From JABAAE01 sp905480545 (lineage in GTDB: Bacteria; Planctomycetota; Planctomycetia; Pirellulales; Pirellulaceae), in contig CALSOR010000007.1 in NCBI GenBank assembly GCA_943788025.1, forward strand, positions 186,001 through 250,000: a stretch of 64,000 bases of DNA, written 5' to 3'. The notes under the pieces are model-generated. The model had not been told where the DNA came from. It did not search any database and was given only the letters and a program-made list of their open reading frames with translations. The position numbers and the translations under genes are program-made. Shown here piece after piece: positions 8,097 to 17,597 of the stretch; within the stretch, counting starts at the first letter, position 1, and each line of letters starts with the position of its first letter.

Positions 8097-9830
8097 TTAA
8101 TAGCCAGCTGCTTTGCCTGGTACGCGTGGATCATGCACGCCATGAAATATGCCCTCGGAATCAATGGCAATAGCTTGCGAGACACCAACGGATCCGGACT
8201 TTAGTATCGTATGCCCTTTTGATTGAAGTGAATCGATCGTCGCTTGTTTCATGGTATTTTCGATCAAAATTCTGTCGGGTGACCATTGATGATGAAACCG
8301 CGGTTTTGCAAGAGCTTGATCGATCGGCATATCGAGCTCGATGAATCTCAATATAGCAAGCAAGCTTTGCGTAATGATTTTCGGCCCACCTGCCGCGCCA
8401 ACTGTCATCACTGGCTTGCCGTCTTTTAAAACAATCGTCGGAGACATACTGGATAGCGGACGCTTCCCAGGCTGGACAGAATTTGCGTCTGCTCCCAACA
8501 ATCCGAAGGCATTTGGGATTCCGGGCGCTACCGCAAAATCGTCCATTTCGTTATTCATCACAACGCCTGTGCCTGGAATGATGACTTTGGATCCAAATGT
8601 TGTGTTTACGGTTTGCGTCATCGCAACCCAGTTGCCCTCGGCGTCAGCCGCCGCAATATGAGTTGTGTGCTTGCGGCTGAAGAGACTGTCTTTAGAGTTT
8701 GGGGGTGAACCGTAGCTTTTGACTAATGTTGATTTGCTTAAATCAATTTTCTTTGCAAGTGATTTTGCATAGGCTTTGTCGACCAACCCCTTTGGAACAT
8801 CTGCAAAATCGGAATCGCCCAGCCAATACGCTCGATCCGCGAATGCTAACTTCATCGCTTCGGCGATCAAATGTGTTCTCGTTTGCTGATCGTATTCTTT
8901 TAACGGATGAAAGCACTCCAAAATATTCAAGATCTGTGCGACATGAACTCCGCCGGAACTAGGCGGTGGAAAGCCAACGATCGTGTGGTCTCGAAAGGTC
9001 GTGAAAATTGGTTTCCGCACAATCGATTGGTAGTTGGCAAAGTCCTTCTCGGTCATGATTCCGCCGTTTTCTTTCATCCACTTTGCCGTCTTTGTCGCGA
9101 ACTCACCATGATAAAACGATTTAGCACCGTGTTCGCCGATTGCCTGATAGGTCCTTGCGAGATCGGTCTGAATCAACAATTCACCCTGCTGATAAGGGCT
9201 TCCGTCTTGCTTTAAAAGGACACGCTTTGACGATGGAAACATTGCGAGTTGCTTGGCTTTGGATCGAAGGGCACCGGCATAGACGCGATCCACTAAAAAT
9301 CCATTTCTCGCAATTTTTGCTGCCGGCCAAATTAACTGTTTGAGCGTTTTTCTGCCGGCAAGTTGAAGGGCGTTTTCATAGGCTGCAATCGTACCGGGCA
9401 CGCCGCTGGCAAGTGCACCAATCTGGCTCAAGGAAGTATCCGGTTTGCCATCCTTCAGGTACATATCTCGATGAGCTGCTGCCGGTGCCGTTTCTCGTCC
9501 GTCAATTGCGTAGAGTTTTCCATCAGCTGTGTGAATCAAAATAAAGCAACCACCGCCAATTCCAGAGTTGAAATTATCAACGACACCAAGCGTCAGACCG
9601 GCGGCAATCGCGGCATCAATTGCATTTCCACCATCCTGGAGTGCCTTCACCCCTGCGTCGGTCGCCAGTGGATTCACTGTGGCGACCATGCCGTTTTTTG
9701 CTTTGGCTGGTTCTTCTGTGAATGCTTGGACGAAATTTGGAACGCAAACCGTGAAAAGGACAAGTCCAAACGCTAGAAAACTATTGATCATTTTTGATTT
9801 GCGCAAAAAGAAACGACAGGATGAAAACAT
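8097..9830 (-). CDS. ggt: gamma-glutamyltransferase, exported
   Basis: A 577-residue Ntn-hydrolase precursor that cleaves gamma-glutamyl bonds such as that of glutathione outside the cytoplasm. It has an N-terminal signal peptide (residues ~14-36), the large-subunit signature NFNSGIGGGCFILIHTADGK, and the autocleavage site at about residue 388 (HTTHIAAADAEG), where the first Thr of the small subunit becomes the nucleophile. Downstream motifs MNNEMDDF and PGKRPLSSMSPTIV are the family glycine/serine oxyanion region. Full family length. It leads a minus-strand set with a GNAT and an AlkA homologue. Confidence 0.93.
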   Translation of the reverse strand: MFSSCRFFLRKSKMINSFLAFGLVLFTVCVPNFVQAFTEEPAKAKNGMVATVNPLATDAGVKALQDGGNAIDAAIAAGLTLGVVDNFNSGIGGGCFILIHTADGKLYAIDGRETAPAAAHRDMYLKDGKPDTSLSQIGALASGVPGTIAAYENALQLAGRKTLKQLIWPAAKIARNGFLVDRVYAGALRSKAKQLAMFPSSKRVLLKQDGSPYQQGELLIQTDLARTYQAIGEHGAKSFYHGEFATKTAKWMKENGGIMTEKDFANYQSIVRKPIFTTFRDHTIVGFPPPSSGGVHVAQILNILECFHPLKEYDQQTRTHLIAEAMKLAFADRAYWLGDSDFADVPKGLVDKAYAKSLAKKIDLSKSTLVKSYGSPPNSKDSLFSRKHTTHIAAADAEGNWVAMTQTVNTTFGSKVIIPGTGVVMNNEMDDFAVAPGIPNAFGLLGADANSVQPGKRPLSSMSPTIVLKDGKPVMTVGAAGGPKIITQSLLAILRFIELDMPIDQALAKPRFHHQWSPDRILIENTMKQATIDSLQSKGHTILKSGSVGVSQAIAIDSEGIFHGVHDPRVPGKAAGY

Positions 9831-9960
9831 TTCAAAACCCTGTCGTAAGGATAGTTCGAGATGGATGAATTGGCTATCAGTCGATAACGGAGGAGTCTAC
9901 AGAAATTCGGAATAACGCAGGATCTTCCGAGCCCGAGTGGCGCCGGCTGAAGCGGCTCTG

Positions 9961-10998
9961 TTATGCGTTTAGTTTGGGTTTGGGGGAATCGGCAACGTTG
10001 ACCCAAACGTGCACGTGTGGATCGCCACGATAATTCCAAACGAACGAAGGGCCTTCCAATCGCCAATTGTCCCAAACTTTGTCTTTTCCCATATCGTGAT
10101 CGGTGTAGAACGACAATGTGCAGGCATCCAGTCCGCCCTGCTTTTTGAGGCACGAGATCACTTCTTGCTGGTCCGATTGTCGATAAGGCTCGATTAGTTT
10201 TTGCAATACTTTTTGCATTTCTGCCTTTTGGTCTGCCGACATTTCGGTGATTGGAATTCCCGTAAATTTGCCCTCTTTGCCTTTGAATCCAACGTCACCC
10301 TCCCAGCCGAATTTAGCGACCTCTGCCATTTTTTGCTGCTTGCCATCAAGCATTTGATACACTTTGTTGGCCGCAACTGCTTGTTCCCAAAACACGTTTC
10401 CGCGATGCAGGTGGTCCTCGTAAAAGTCCTTGGAAGCATGTCCGTAAAAAATGGGGCCACCGAACGCCATATGATCCGTTGAATTTCCATCGACGCGCAA
10501 TGTCATATGTCGGCCTGTCATCACCAGTTCAAACTTGCCGTCGCCTGGATTGCCAAAGATAGCGATGCTCTGATCTTTTCCGAATCCGCCCGCATCATCC
10601 TTGAGTTGCTTGTCAATTTTCGGTTGCCATCCGGGAGATATGATTGCTTCAAAAATGTCGCGGATCATTTGCCGTTGGTCTTTAGAGAAGAACTGGCTGT
10701 CGATCGACGGTTTGGTGATCTGCCAGTTATTCGCGACATGAGTCCTCAGCAAGCCACGTTTTTCATCGGTGTAGTCCCAATCGAAACAAATTTGTTTCTT
10801 CTGTTCTGGGCTCAGATTTTCGAACAGCAGTTTGACAATGGACTCGGCGGTCGTCTTTCCCTTTTTTGCGGTCAACGCTTGATCATCGGCGAATGAATGA
10901 CTGGCCATGCCGACAGAAGTCATTCCGGCTGTGGCAATTCCCGCGGCAAGCGTGGACTTTTTGAGAAAGCCACGACGATCAAAACTTTGGTTCTGCAT
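9961..10998 (-). CDS. DUF3500 domain protein with Tat signal
   Basis: A 345-residue exported protein. The N-terminus has a twin-arginine signal (FDRRGFLKKSTLAAGIATAG). The body has the features of DUF3500: repeated Trp/Gly-rich stretches such as GDGKFELVMTGRHMTLRVDG and a C-terminal GDPHVHVWVNV with paired histidines that could bind a metal. Function of the family is not established. An AAGGGTAAG ribosome site precedes the ATG. It is not close to a partner gene: 130 bp separate its stop from ggt and 173 bp its start from the transpeptidase-like gene. Confidence 0.85.
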   Translation of the reverse strand: MQNQSFDRRGFLKKSTLAAGIATAGMTSVGMASHSFADDQALTAKKGKTTAESIVKLLFENLSPEQKKQICFDWDYTDEKRGLLRTHVANNWQITKPSIDSQFFSKDQRQMIRDIFEAIISPGWQPKIDKQLKDDAGGFGKDQSIAIFGNPGDGKFELVMTGRHMTLRVDGNSTDHMAFGGPIFYGHASKDFYEDHLHRGNVFWEQAVAANKVYQMLDGKQQKMAEVAKFGWEGDVGFKGKEGKFTGIPITEMSADQKAEMQKVLQKLIEPYRQSDQQEVISCLKKQGGLDACTLSFYTDHDMGKDKVWDNWRLEGPSFVWNYRGDPHVHVWVNVADSPKPKLNA

Positions 10999-11171
10999 TT
11001 TCTTACCCTTTGAATTTGAATCGAGAATACTGAATCGAAAAACGGAACATCCAAAATTAAATGTCCGCCTGAGTCACAAGCGTTAATTAGACCGGTTTTG
11101 ATTCAGAGACGCAAATTATTCGGCATGGAAATTTGGCGTTGAAGGATTTGTAAGCAACGCAAAAACACTGA

Positions 11172-12623
11172 TTATTCATCGATTTTGACGATTGAGTCTG
11201 TCGTCAAAATATTGTGCACATCTTCCGCATCAATTGCATTCAGCGAAATGCTTCCGCGAAGGTCATTTGAATCGCTCACCTGAGCTGAGCCGTGAATGGC
11301 AATGTTTTGCCCAAGATCAAGGTAGTGATCACCAAACGGGTTTTTCGGATCGCGTGCATCGAGCAGTTGCCCGTTTTGATCCATATAAGATTTGCCTAGT
11401 CGGCTTTTGGTTTTCACTCGGTAGATTCCCGGTTTGGGTGGTTGTTCGACTCCAACTCGAATGGGAAAGTTTCCGGCGTAAAGACCTTGAACAAATAACG
11501 CCAACCGTTTTTTCGACAGGCTGATTTCAACATGAAACGGGCCTTCCACAATTTTCAATTCGGTTCCCGGCGTCAGATCTTTTGGGTTGGGGATGTTTAA
11601 ACGGTTGATGTTCAATATTAAGTCGGTTGGAACTTTATACTTGGCAGAAAGCGACTCAAGCGATTCATTTTGGCGAACATAGTGTTTTTCAGTCAGGTGA
11701 TGTTCCGAAGAGTAAACCACCTTTCCAGCAAGTGGATCTAGGTACGAAAGCAAATTCGTTTGCTCGACCGGGATCAAAAGCGGATGATCGTAGTATTTTG
11801 TTAATAGACGGAGAGCTCCGGTAAAGTCATCTTGGTTGTCGATGATATCTCTGGCACGTTTGACATCTGACACAAGTTTTACTGAAAAGTCGCTGTACGA
11901 GTCTTTAGGGAAAACCTCTCGAATCGCTGATGCGTCAAGACTGGATGTTTCCAATGGCTTTGCGAATGCCTCTTCGCCGGGGGTGTCGAGGTTTTTATCC
12001 CGATCGAAATTCGAGTTGTTTGCCAGGCTGAATCGACTAGATGCTGAAGCCTGTTCTACCGATGGGTCCCTGATCGGGGGCGATGTGTTTTCACTTGAAA
12101 TTTTTGAGTCAGGAATCGAATCGCTGGGTAACGTTCCCTCGTCGAATGATTTCGAAGTAGGGACTGGGGTCGAATCAGATGGTTCGTTTTTCGAATTGAC
12201 TAACAGGCGCCCATTGTTTGGGCTGGTCGAATTCTGATCCTGCTTTTCGGGATACTTAAAACCCGATGAGCCTTCACTGGTCTCGTTTTGTCCCGAACCA
12301 TTTGGATTTTCCGTCGTGGTCGGGTTAAATTGGTTGGGTTCGAAGCTTTTGGTTTTAGATGATGGCTGTGTTTTTTGTTGACTGCCGAGGGCCGTCGACG
12401 AATCGAGGCTGGCCGGTTTGGTGCCGAGATTGCCTTTGGAGTTAGCGGTAACCGGTGTAACTCCCAAGTTGCCGGAATCGTCCGATGCATCCAAGCCATC
12501 TAGAATATTGGGTGATTTTGCGGCAGTTGAAATTGGGGAATTTTCGTCGTTGATGACTTGGTAAATTCCGTAAAGAACTCCCAGCAAGATAGCGACAACT
12601 ACAATGCTTTTTAAAGAGTCCAT
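11172..12623 (-). CDS. LysM + L,D-transpeptidase (YkuD) fold protein lacking the catalytic Cys
   Basis: A 483-residue membrane-anchored envelope protein. I chose ATG 12623 because GGGAGGACAAA precedes it directly; a longer frame to 12683 has no such site. There is an N-terminal membrane helix (residues ~4-20), a long Ser/Asn/Pro-rich linker, a LysM peptidoglycan-binding domain (~310-355, YVRQNESLESLSAKYKVPTD) and a YkuD domain (~361-470). The family active site is H-G-x(14-17)-S/T-x-G-C. Here His444 is present (IAIHGS) but the Cys position reads RGSISLNAIDAEDV, with Ser458 (codon AGC). Either it is catalytically dead or it uses serine; it may act as a peptidoglycan-binding scaffold. Confidence 0.88.
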   Translation of the reverse strand: MDSLKSIVVVAILLGVLYGIYQVINDENSPISTAAKSPNILDGLDASDDSGNLGVTPVTANSKGNLGTKPASLDSSTALGSQQKTQPSSKTKSFEPNQFNPTTTENPNGSGQNETSEGSSGFKYPEKQDQNSTSPNNGRLLVNSKNEPSDSTPVPTSKSFDEGTLPSDSIPDSKISSENTSPPIRDPSVEQASASSRFSLANNSNFDRDKNLDTPGEEAFAKPLETSSLDASAIREVFPKDSYSDFSVKLVSDVKRARDIIDNQDDFTGALRLLTKYYDHPLLIPVEQTNLLSYLDPLAGKVVYSSEHHLTEKHYVRQNESLESLSAKYKVPTDLILNINRLNIPNPKDLTPGTELKIVEGPFHVEISLSKKRLALFVQGLYAGNFPIRVGVEQPPKPGIYRVKTKSRLGKSYMDQNGQLLDARDPKNPFGDHYLDLGQNIAIHGSAQVSDSNDLRGSISLNAIDAEDVHNILTTDSIVKIDE

Positions 12624-12693
12624 TTTGTCCTCCCTGACAAAAATTTGATTCGTCGAAGTATGATCAACGAAATTAGTTTGCAAACGGGTAAAG

Positions 12694-12954
12694 ATGTCTT
12701 ATCAAGATGATTCAGATGAATTCGATTTCGAATCCGACGTTGAATCCTCGGAAGACACTCCCACTGTAAATTGTGCAAATTGTAAACAACTCATATACGA
12801 AGATGCTCAACAATGTCCGTACTGTTTGGAATACACATCGATTGAATCGCCAGACCACCTTTCGTCGTCGACGAAAACAGTGATTTGGTTGTTGATTCTT
12901 TCATTAGTACTTCCCACGCTAGTTTTTGCCGCATCGGTGTTGCTGAAAAAATGA
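12694..12954 (+). CDS. small zinc-ribbon membrane protein
   Basis: An 86-residue protein with an acidic N-terminus, a zinc-ribbon knuckle pair (CANCKQLIYEDAQQCPYC, residues ~28-45) and one C-terminal membrane helix (~64-83, TVIWLLILSLVLPTLVFAAS). It is divergent from the transpeptidase-fold gene, with 70 bp between the two starts, so they may share a regulatory region. Such tail-anchored zinc-ribbon proteins are frequent in planctomycetes. Function unknown. Confidence 0.75.
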   Translation: MSYQDDSDEFDFESDVESSEDTPTVNCANCKQLIYEDAQQCPYCLEYTSIESPDHLSSSTKTVIWLLILSLVLPTLVFAASVLLKK

Positions 12955-12988
12955 CCAATGCAAAGTGTGCGTGCTGGAGCCTACAACC

Positions 12989-13102
12989 ATGCAGATCACA
13001 AATTTAGGAAACCGCGGCAAACCCAAAAAGGCCAATCCGCAGCAACTTTACAAAAAGAGTGCATTCAAAGCAAAGAATCACCGAAATAAGACGAAATGCT
13101 AG
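12989..13102 (+). CDS. possible 37-residue basic protein
   Basis: A short frame, ATG 12989 to TAG 13102, with GGAG nine bases upstream (12976-12979). The product is very basic and Lys/Asn/Gln-rich (MQITNLGNRGKPKKANPQQL, then a Lys-rich tail ending KTKC) and resembles nucleic-acid-binding or ribosome-associated small proteins in composition only. It sits 34 bp after the zinc-ribbon gene and could be co-transcribed with it. No homologue is recognised, so this is a candidate, supported by ribosome site, composition and position. Confidence 0.4.
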   Translation: MQITNLGNRGKPKKANPQQLYKKSAFKAKNHRNKTKC

Positions 13103-13243
13103 CATTAAGCGGAAAAGATGTGAAAAGTGGCTTTCCGAACGGTTATTTCGCAATTGTTTCTGATTGGTGATAATCAGCTTTCGTCAGGCGAAATTATCAT
13201 TCGTCTCGCCGCGCCCCTATCCAAGTCTAAAAAGGTAACAAAA

Positions 13244-14296
13244 ATGATGATCAAACGAATTTTGTACGCGATCGCGCTAACGAGCCTGTTTTCTATTAGT
13301 GGTTGCGGGAGTTCCGGGGACTCCGTTGATGGGTCCGGATCTGGGTCCGGATCTGGTTCCGGCCCGTTGAATGTTGCCAGTACGTTGCCTGCCGAACAGC
13401 AGGCTCAAATTGGATTGCAAGTCAATGTTGCATCGTCGATGAATGTTCCTGGGGCCTGGGATGCCGTTGAGCAGCAACAAGGGGAAGTGCCAGCATTCGT
13501 AAAAGCAGCGAAGAATTTTTCGATTTTTGTTAATCTGCCATCTTCGATGCCGCAGGATCCAAGTTCCATCAACTTTGCTGCAACACTGGAATTTGCAACC
13601 GAGGGTGATGCAACAAGTGCGATGGATGAAGCAACCAAAACCATGGAGTTGACGGACACGGACTTAAACGGCAAGTCCTTCAAAATTCTAAAACAACCTG
13701 GTTCACCAACCGTTTACTTTTCGCAAAACGGTGAGAGTATCACTGCGAGATCCGAAGCCTTCGCAAAATTTGATGCCACCAGTTTCGCATCGGATGACTT
13801 GCGGTCGTTATTGAATTCGTTCCCGGATTCGGATGACTACAAACTTGCAATTGATATGAAGGGTGCGAAGGGCCTCATGGGCGAATTGTCTGGAATGGCC
13901 GAGGCTGTTCCAGTGTATGGCGGATTAATCAAGAACATCTTGAAGATGAATTCACTTCAGATTAGCGGTGGAATGGGAGAAAATATTTTCTCTATGATGA
14001 TGGATTCGCCTGATGATGAAACATTGAAATCTGTGGAAAAAGACCTTTCCAATGCACTCAAGTTCTTACCATTGATGATGGAGGGAACTCTCCCCGATGA
14101 GGAAGAAGCACCGGCGACAAACAAGATGTACCAGCACGTCATGGATAATCTAACACCTGTAGTCGACGGAAAGTCGATTAAAATTGTCATTTCCAAGCCA
14201 GAGGGGTTTGAAGAAATGCTGAAAGAAGTTGCCAAAGAAACTGAAAAAATGGCCCCTCAGGGCGGGGCAAGTCCGTTCCCACCAGCGAACAAGTAA
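13244..14296 (+). CDS. exported lipoprotein, unknown function
   Basis: A ~350-residue lipoprotein. The start is one of two tandem ATGs (13244, 13247); the signal MMIKRILYAIALTSLFSISG ends in the lipobox SISGC, followed by a Gly/Ser tract made by a 12-bp tandem duplication. A longer frame opens at GTG 13127, but it would put a charged leader ahead of the signal. The body is acidic and alternates short hydrophobic and charged stretches, with no motif I can name. Its gene is isolated and ends 28 bp before a strong terminator. Confidence 0.75.
   Translation: MMIKRILYAIALTSLFSISGCGSSGDSVDGSGSGSGSGSGPLNVASTLPAEQQAQIGLQVNVASSMNVPGAWDAVEQQQGEVPAFVKAAKNFSIFVNLPSSMPQDPSSINFAATLEFATEGDATSAMDEATKTMELTDTDLNGKSFKILKQPGSPTVYFSQNGESITARSEAFAKFDATSFASDDLRSLLNSFPDSDDYKLAIDMKGAKGLMGELSGMAEAVPVYGGLIKNILKMNSLQISGGMGENIFSMMMDSPDDETLKSVEKDLSNALKFLPLMMEGTLPDEEEAPATNKMYQHVMDNLTPVVDGKSIKIVISKPEGFEEMLKEVAKETEKMAPQGGASPFPPANK
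13331..13354 (+). repeat. 2 x 12-bp in-frame tandem duplication
   Basis: GGGTCCGGATCT is repeated exactly, followed by a diverged partial third copy. It encodes a GSGSGSGS spacer after the lipobox of the lipoprotein gene. Confidence 0.85.
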
Positions 14297-14324
14297 TTGC
14301 AACTCTAATCCAATGCGATCTAGT

Positions 14325-14346
14325 GCCCGCTGTAGCGGGCTTTTTT
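14325..14346 (+). terminator. Rho-independent terminator
   Basis: A perfect 6-bp G/C stem (GCCCGC / GCGGGC) with loop TGTA, followed by six T. It lies 29 bases after the lipoprotein stop. The minus-strand VWA gene ends at 14426, so the two genes converge here. Confidence 0.9.
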
Positions 14347-14425
14347 CGTTCTTGTGGTCTTCGTCTTCGTATTCGCTGCGATCTCTAATAGCAGCGTTCC
14401 CTTTCAGCTGCTCTGTCAATTGCGT

Positions 14426-16138
14426 TCAGGAAATAATCGTGCGACGACGATTGACATAATCCCACACGACGAATCGATCGAGATCTTTGCCTGATGTGAA
14501 GAATACTCTTCCAGTTGTTGATTCAGCCAAGCGATAGGCGAATTGGATGTCTTCCTCGGATTGCGACCAGCTGGGAATTAAAAACATGTTGATTGTGATG
14601 TTCTCTCGCTTGCATAGTAACCCTTCACGCATCGTCGCTTCTTCTGTGAGTGGATGGGGTGGGTAAAGCAAGAATAGCTTTTCCTCGTGAAAGTGAGCGG
14701 TCGGCAGGCCATCTGTTATTAAAATGATCTGACGGTTGGGCGTATCTTGAACGCTCAACAACCGTCGAGCCTGCTGCAGTGAATGTTGAATGTTGGTGAA
14801 ATGCGGATGGACCATGTGCTCGCTGATATCCTCATTGCTCATATCGTAGGCTAGCTGGACGAATGGATCGGTGATTGTCACCGGCTTGGGCATGAGTTCT
14901 GCAATTTCAGATTGCGTGCGAATCTTCCCGAAGGAATACATCTCGACGAATCCCAGGAAATCGCCGGGGTACTCAGAGCGAATCAGTCCATCAATCGCAT
15001 ACGCCATCCGTTTTACGTTGATGTATTGACCGTCGTATCGCATTGATCCGCTCATGTCCATAATCACGACGGTCGCGCATTTTGGGTTGTTTCGCGTGCG
15101 ATGGACTTCGATGTCTTCCGACTTCAATTGAATTGGAACGCCGGTTTTGTTGGGACCACCTTGTCTCAACATGGCGTTGACGAAGGATTGCGGTATGTCC
15201 ATTTGAGTGATCGAGTCACCGAACTCATAAGGTTTGGTTTGCTGCAGTTCGACCGCGCCTTCGCCTTCGATTTCTCCCTGATGCCGGCCACTGCGAGCTG
15301 CTTCCAGGTTGCTGAAGATGTTTTCGAGAAGTTTGCTTTGAAAGAGCCGATAGGCTTTCGGCGTCATTTCGAATCGACCATTTTTTTGATCGAGGCCCTG
15401 CCGCTCGGCCATTTCCTTGACGTATTCTTCCACCATTCGCTGGACGTTTTTCAAATCATCGAGTTGTCCCTCTTCAACAAACGATTCGAGGGTCTCCATG
15501 TCGACGATTCCAATTTGTGCGGTCTCGCGGGCTTCTTCCAATTGCTTGAGCAGTGCATCAATCTTCTCAAGTTCTTCTTTGATTTGAATCGCTTCTTCGA
15601 TCGTCAGCGGGGCGTCACCGACGAATTCATACTTTGAAGCAAGCTCGTCGATCAGGTATTTTTCTCCCAATCGCTCGGTGACAAATAAAAGTTCTCTCGC
15701 AAACTTTGACTGGTCATTTCCGATCGCGTACCAAAGTCGTTCAAGGTCGTAAATTTGCTCTTCGATGATGGCACGTTGAAATCGGTCTCTGAAACGTGAG
15801 GGCGGTTGAATCGATTTCGCCGTACCCGCGAATTTCTTAGCAACAAGATTTTGAACGGAATCAGTTTCGTATTTTTCCAGGATCTTGCGTTTACGTTCGA
15901 TGAGCATCGCCATGATCATGTCGATGCTGGGGCCGAGGTTGTTGAATTGACTTGGGTCCAGACGAACGGCTCTGGCCAATTCTTCTTCGGTCAACTGCCG
16001 CGTGTTTCCGAACATCATCATGTGTTCCATCGCAGGCGACACAAGGTCTGGCGGTGGCTGAGTTGGGCTCGGAAAGGTCTTCGGATCGTACTTCTGATAC
16101 TGATGAACGATTCCACCAAGATTCTTTTTGTTTGGCAT
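14426..16138 (-). CDS. soluble VWA (MIDAS) domain protein
   Basis: A 570-residue protein without signal peptide or membrane helix. The N-terminal two thirds are charged and helical. The C-terminal third (~355-560) is a VWA domain with intact MIDAS (VVIMDMSGSMRYDG, DxSxS), the T-loop region and the final DGLPTAHF aspartate. It resembles the CoxE/ChlD-like cytoplasmic VWA proteins, which usually partner a MoxR-type AAA ATPase; no MoxR is adjacent here, the nearest being at 22.9 kb. Only an ECF sigma gene lies upstream, ~200 bp away. Role unknown. Confidence 0.85.
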   Translation of the reverse strand: MPNKKNLGGIVHQYQKYDPKTFPSPTQPPPDLVSPAMEHMMMFGNTRQLTEEELARAVRLDPSQFNNLGPSIDMIMAMLIERKRKILEKYETDSVQNLVAKKFAGTAKSIQPPSRFRDRFQRAIIEEQIYDLERLWYAIGNDQSKFARELLFVTERLGEKYLIDELASKYEFVGDAPLTIEEAIQIKEELEKIDALLKQLEEARETAQIGIVDMETLESFVEEGQLDDLKNVQRMVEEYVKEMAERQGLDQKNGRFEMTPKAYRLFQSKLLENIFSNLEAARSGRHQGEIEGEGAVELQQTKPYEFGDSITQMDIPQSFVNAMLRQGGPNKTGVPIQLKSEDIEVHRTRNNPKCATVVIMDMSGSMRYDGQYINVKRMAYAIDGLIRSEYPGDFLGFVEMYSFGKIRTQSEIAELMPKPVTITDPFVQLAYDMSNEDISEHMVHPHFTNIQHSLQQARRLLSVQDTPNRQIILITDGLPTAHFHEEKLFLLYPPHPLTEEATMREGLLCKRENITINMFLIPSWSQSEEDIQFAYRLAESTTGRVFFTSGKDLDRFVVWDYVNRRRTIIS

Positions 16139-16337
16139 ATGCTTTTGATCGCGGAGCGGCTGTGTCAGATTATTCTAGAAGCAAACCGTCGAAAACAATA
16201 CAATCAAACGGCGGACGAACAACGGAATGAGACGAGAAATAGACTCTGACGTGAAATGTGTCACCCTTGAAGAGTGGAAAAAGCAACCTGTGGCATGTTT
16301 GAGAGCACTGGTACCGCGTCTTCTCGCTTGAACTGGC

Positions 16338-16901
16338 CTATTTTTCGTTTTCAGAAAGTGATTCACGGATTTGGGTTCGTGCCCGGGACAACATCGGACC
16401 AATACTGTTCTCGGGAATCTCCAAACGCTTGGCAATTTCAGAATAGGGAAGCTCTTGAACGTATCGCATTCGAACGAGCTGCGCTGATTTTTCATCCAAC
16501 GTCGCGAGCATGTCGTCGAAGTCATCGCCTTCAACATCAATAGGGGCTTCAAAGTCGACTTCAGTTTTTGCGGTGACGCGTTCCTTGCGTTGTTTTCGAT
16601 CAAGCTTGATCAATTGCCGAACCCCAATGCGTCTTGTGATGATCGTGAGATAGGTATAAAGGCTAGATGTGCCGCGGAAATTGCGCAAAACTCGAAAATC
16701 ATCATCGACAATATCGGTAAAGACTTTCGCGACGATGTCTTCACGATCCATGATCGTGGTGCGAATATCGCGGGAATGTGCAACATGAGAGACGACACCA
16801 ATCAATAGTCCCGCAAATCGGTCAATGAATTGTTCCCAGCTTCCCGGCTCGTTTTTCAAACACTTATCGAGCAAATCGCGATCAAATTCAGAAAGTCCCA
16901 T
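16338..16901 (-). CDS. ECF-type RNA polymerase sigma factor
   Basis: A 187-residue sigma factor with region 2 (~20-95: SWEQFIDRFAGLLIGVVSHV, MDREDIVAKVFTDIVDDDFR) and region 4 (~130-180: LDEKSAQLVRMRYVQELPYS followed by the helix-turn-helix EIAKRLEIPENSIGPMLSRA). No anti-sigma gene is adjacent. It shares orientation with the downstream VWA gene, ~200 bp away. Distinct from the ECF factor at 1382 in sequence. Confidence 0.9.
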   Translation of the reverse strand: MGLSEFDRDLLDKCLKNEPGSWEQFIDRFAGLLIGVVSHVAHSRDIRTTIMDREDIVAKVFTDIVDDDFRVLRNFRGTSSLYTYLTIITRRIGVRQLIKLDRKQRKERVTAKTEVDFEAPIDVEGDDFDDMLATLDEKSAQLVRMRYVQELPYSEIAKRLEIPENSIGPMLSRARTQIRESLSENEK

Positions 16902-17312
16902 CGTTGCCCCGCAGTTTAATTTGCATAAATAGTCGGCTCAATTTACGAGTGGGTAAGTACATCACGCCATCGCTAATGAAAATTTCGGTGACTGAGGTTT
17001 TCATCACCCGATTATTCCTGAATTAGACTTTCTACTTCTATTTGGTCGCAACAAAGGCTGTTTTTGACCTTAAAACTTGAATTTTCAGATTTTTTTAAGG
17101 ATATGGCGATGTGCTGCCGATGCATACATCGATTCTAGATTTGAAGCAAAATTTGGGCAAGCAATTTCCCCATTCGCCGATTTTTTGGAATGACACCGCC
17201 CAATTGACAGTCAGAGCAGCGATTTAATACGATTCAAATTCGCCCTGCTTTTCGAAAGTAGTCAATTTTTGAGCTTTGGCGCTTTTGAATTTGGAATTGA
17301 AAGGAATACATC
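16902..17312. other. 411-bp spacer between sigma gene and ferredoxin gene
   Basis: No reading frame, repeat or RNA gene is supported here. The stretch is A/T-rich with several T- and A-runs and must hold the divergent promoters of the sigma factor and the ferredoxin, but no promoter can be pinned down by eye. Confidence 0.5.
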
Positions 17313-17597
17313 ATGACTCACGTTGTTACCAAACCTTGTGATGGCTGTCGCTACACCGATTGCGTTGTCGTTTGCCCAGTCGAATGTTTTTATGAAGTCG
17401 GTGAAGACAAGATGATCTATATTCATCCCGACGAATGCATCGACTGTGAAGCCTGTGTTCCTGAATGTCCCGTCGAAGCCATTTTTCATGAAGACGATGT
17501 GCCAGAAGACATGCAAGATTACACGCAAATGAATGCGGATAAGTGCGAAGACGAGAACGCAGAATGCATCACGGAAAAGAAAGATCCGCTCTGCTAA
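17313..17597 (+). CDS. fdxA: 7Fe (3Fe-4S/4Fe-4S) ferredoxin
   Basis: A 94-residue ferredoxin for low-potential electron transfer. The first cluster motif CDGCRYTDCVVVCPVECF has the extra TDC pattern seen in 7Fe ferredoxins of the FdxA type, and the second, CIDCEACVPECPVEAI, binds a 4Fe-4S cluster. A Cys-containing acidic C-terminus follows. GGAATTGAAAGGAA-type purine-rich sequence precedes the ATG. The gene is monocistronic as far as can be seen. Confidence 0.92.
   Translation: MTHVVTKPCDGCRYTDCVVVCPVECFYEVGEDKMIYIHPDECIDCEACVPECPVEAIFHEDDVPEDMQDYTQMNADKCEDENAECITEKKDPLC

Noticed and set aside
15101..15637. 178-codon plus-strand frame
   Set aside because: Antisense to the soluble VWA gene and without recognisable motif or ribosome site.
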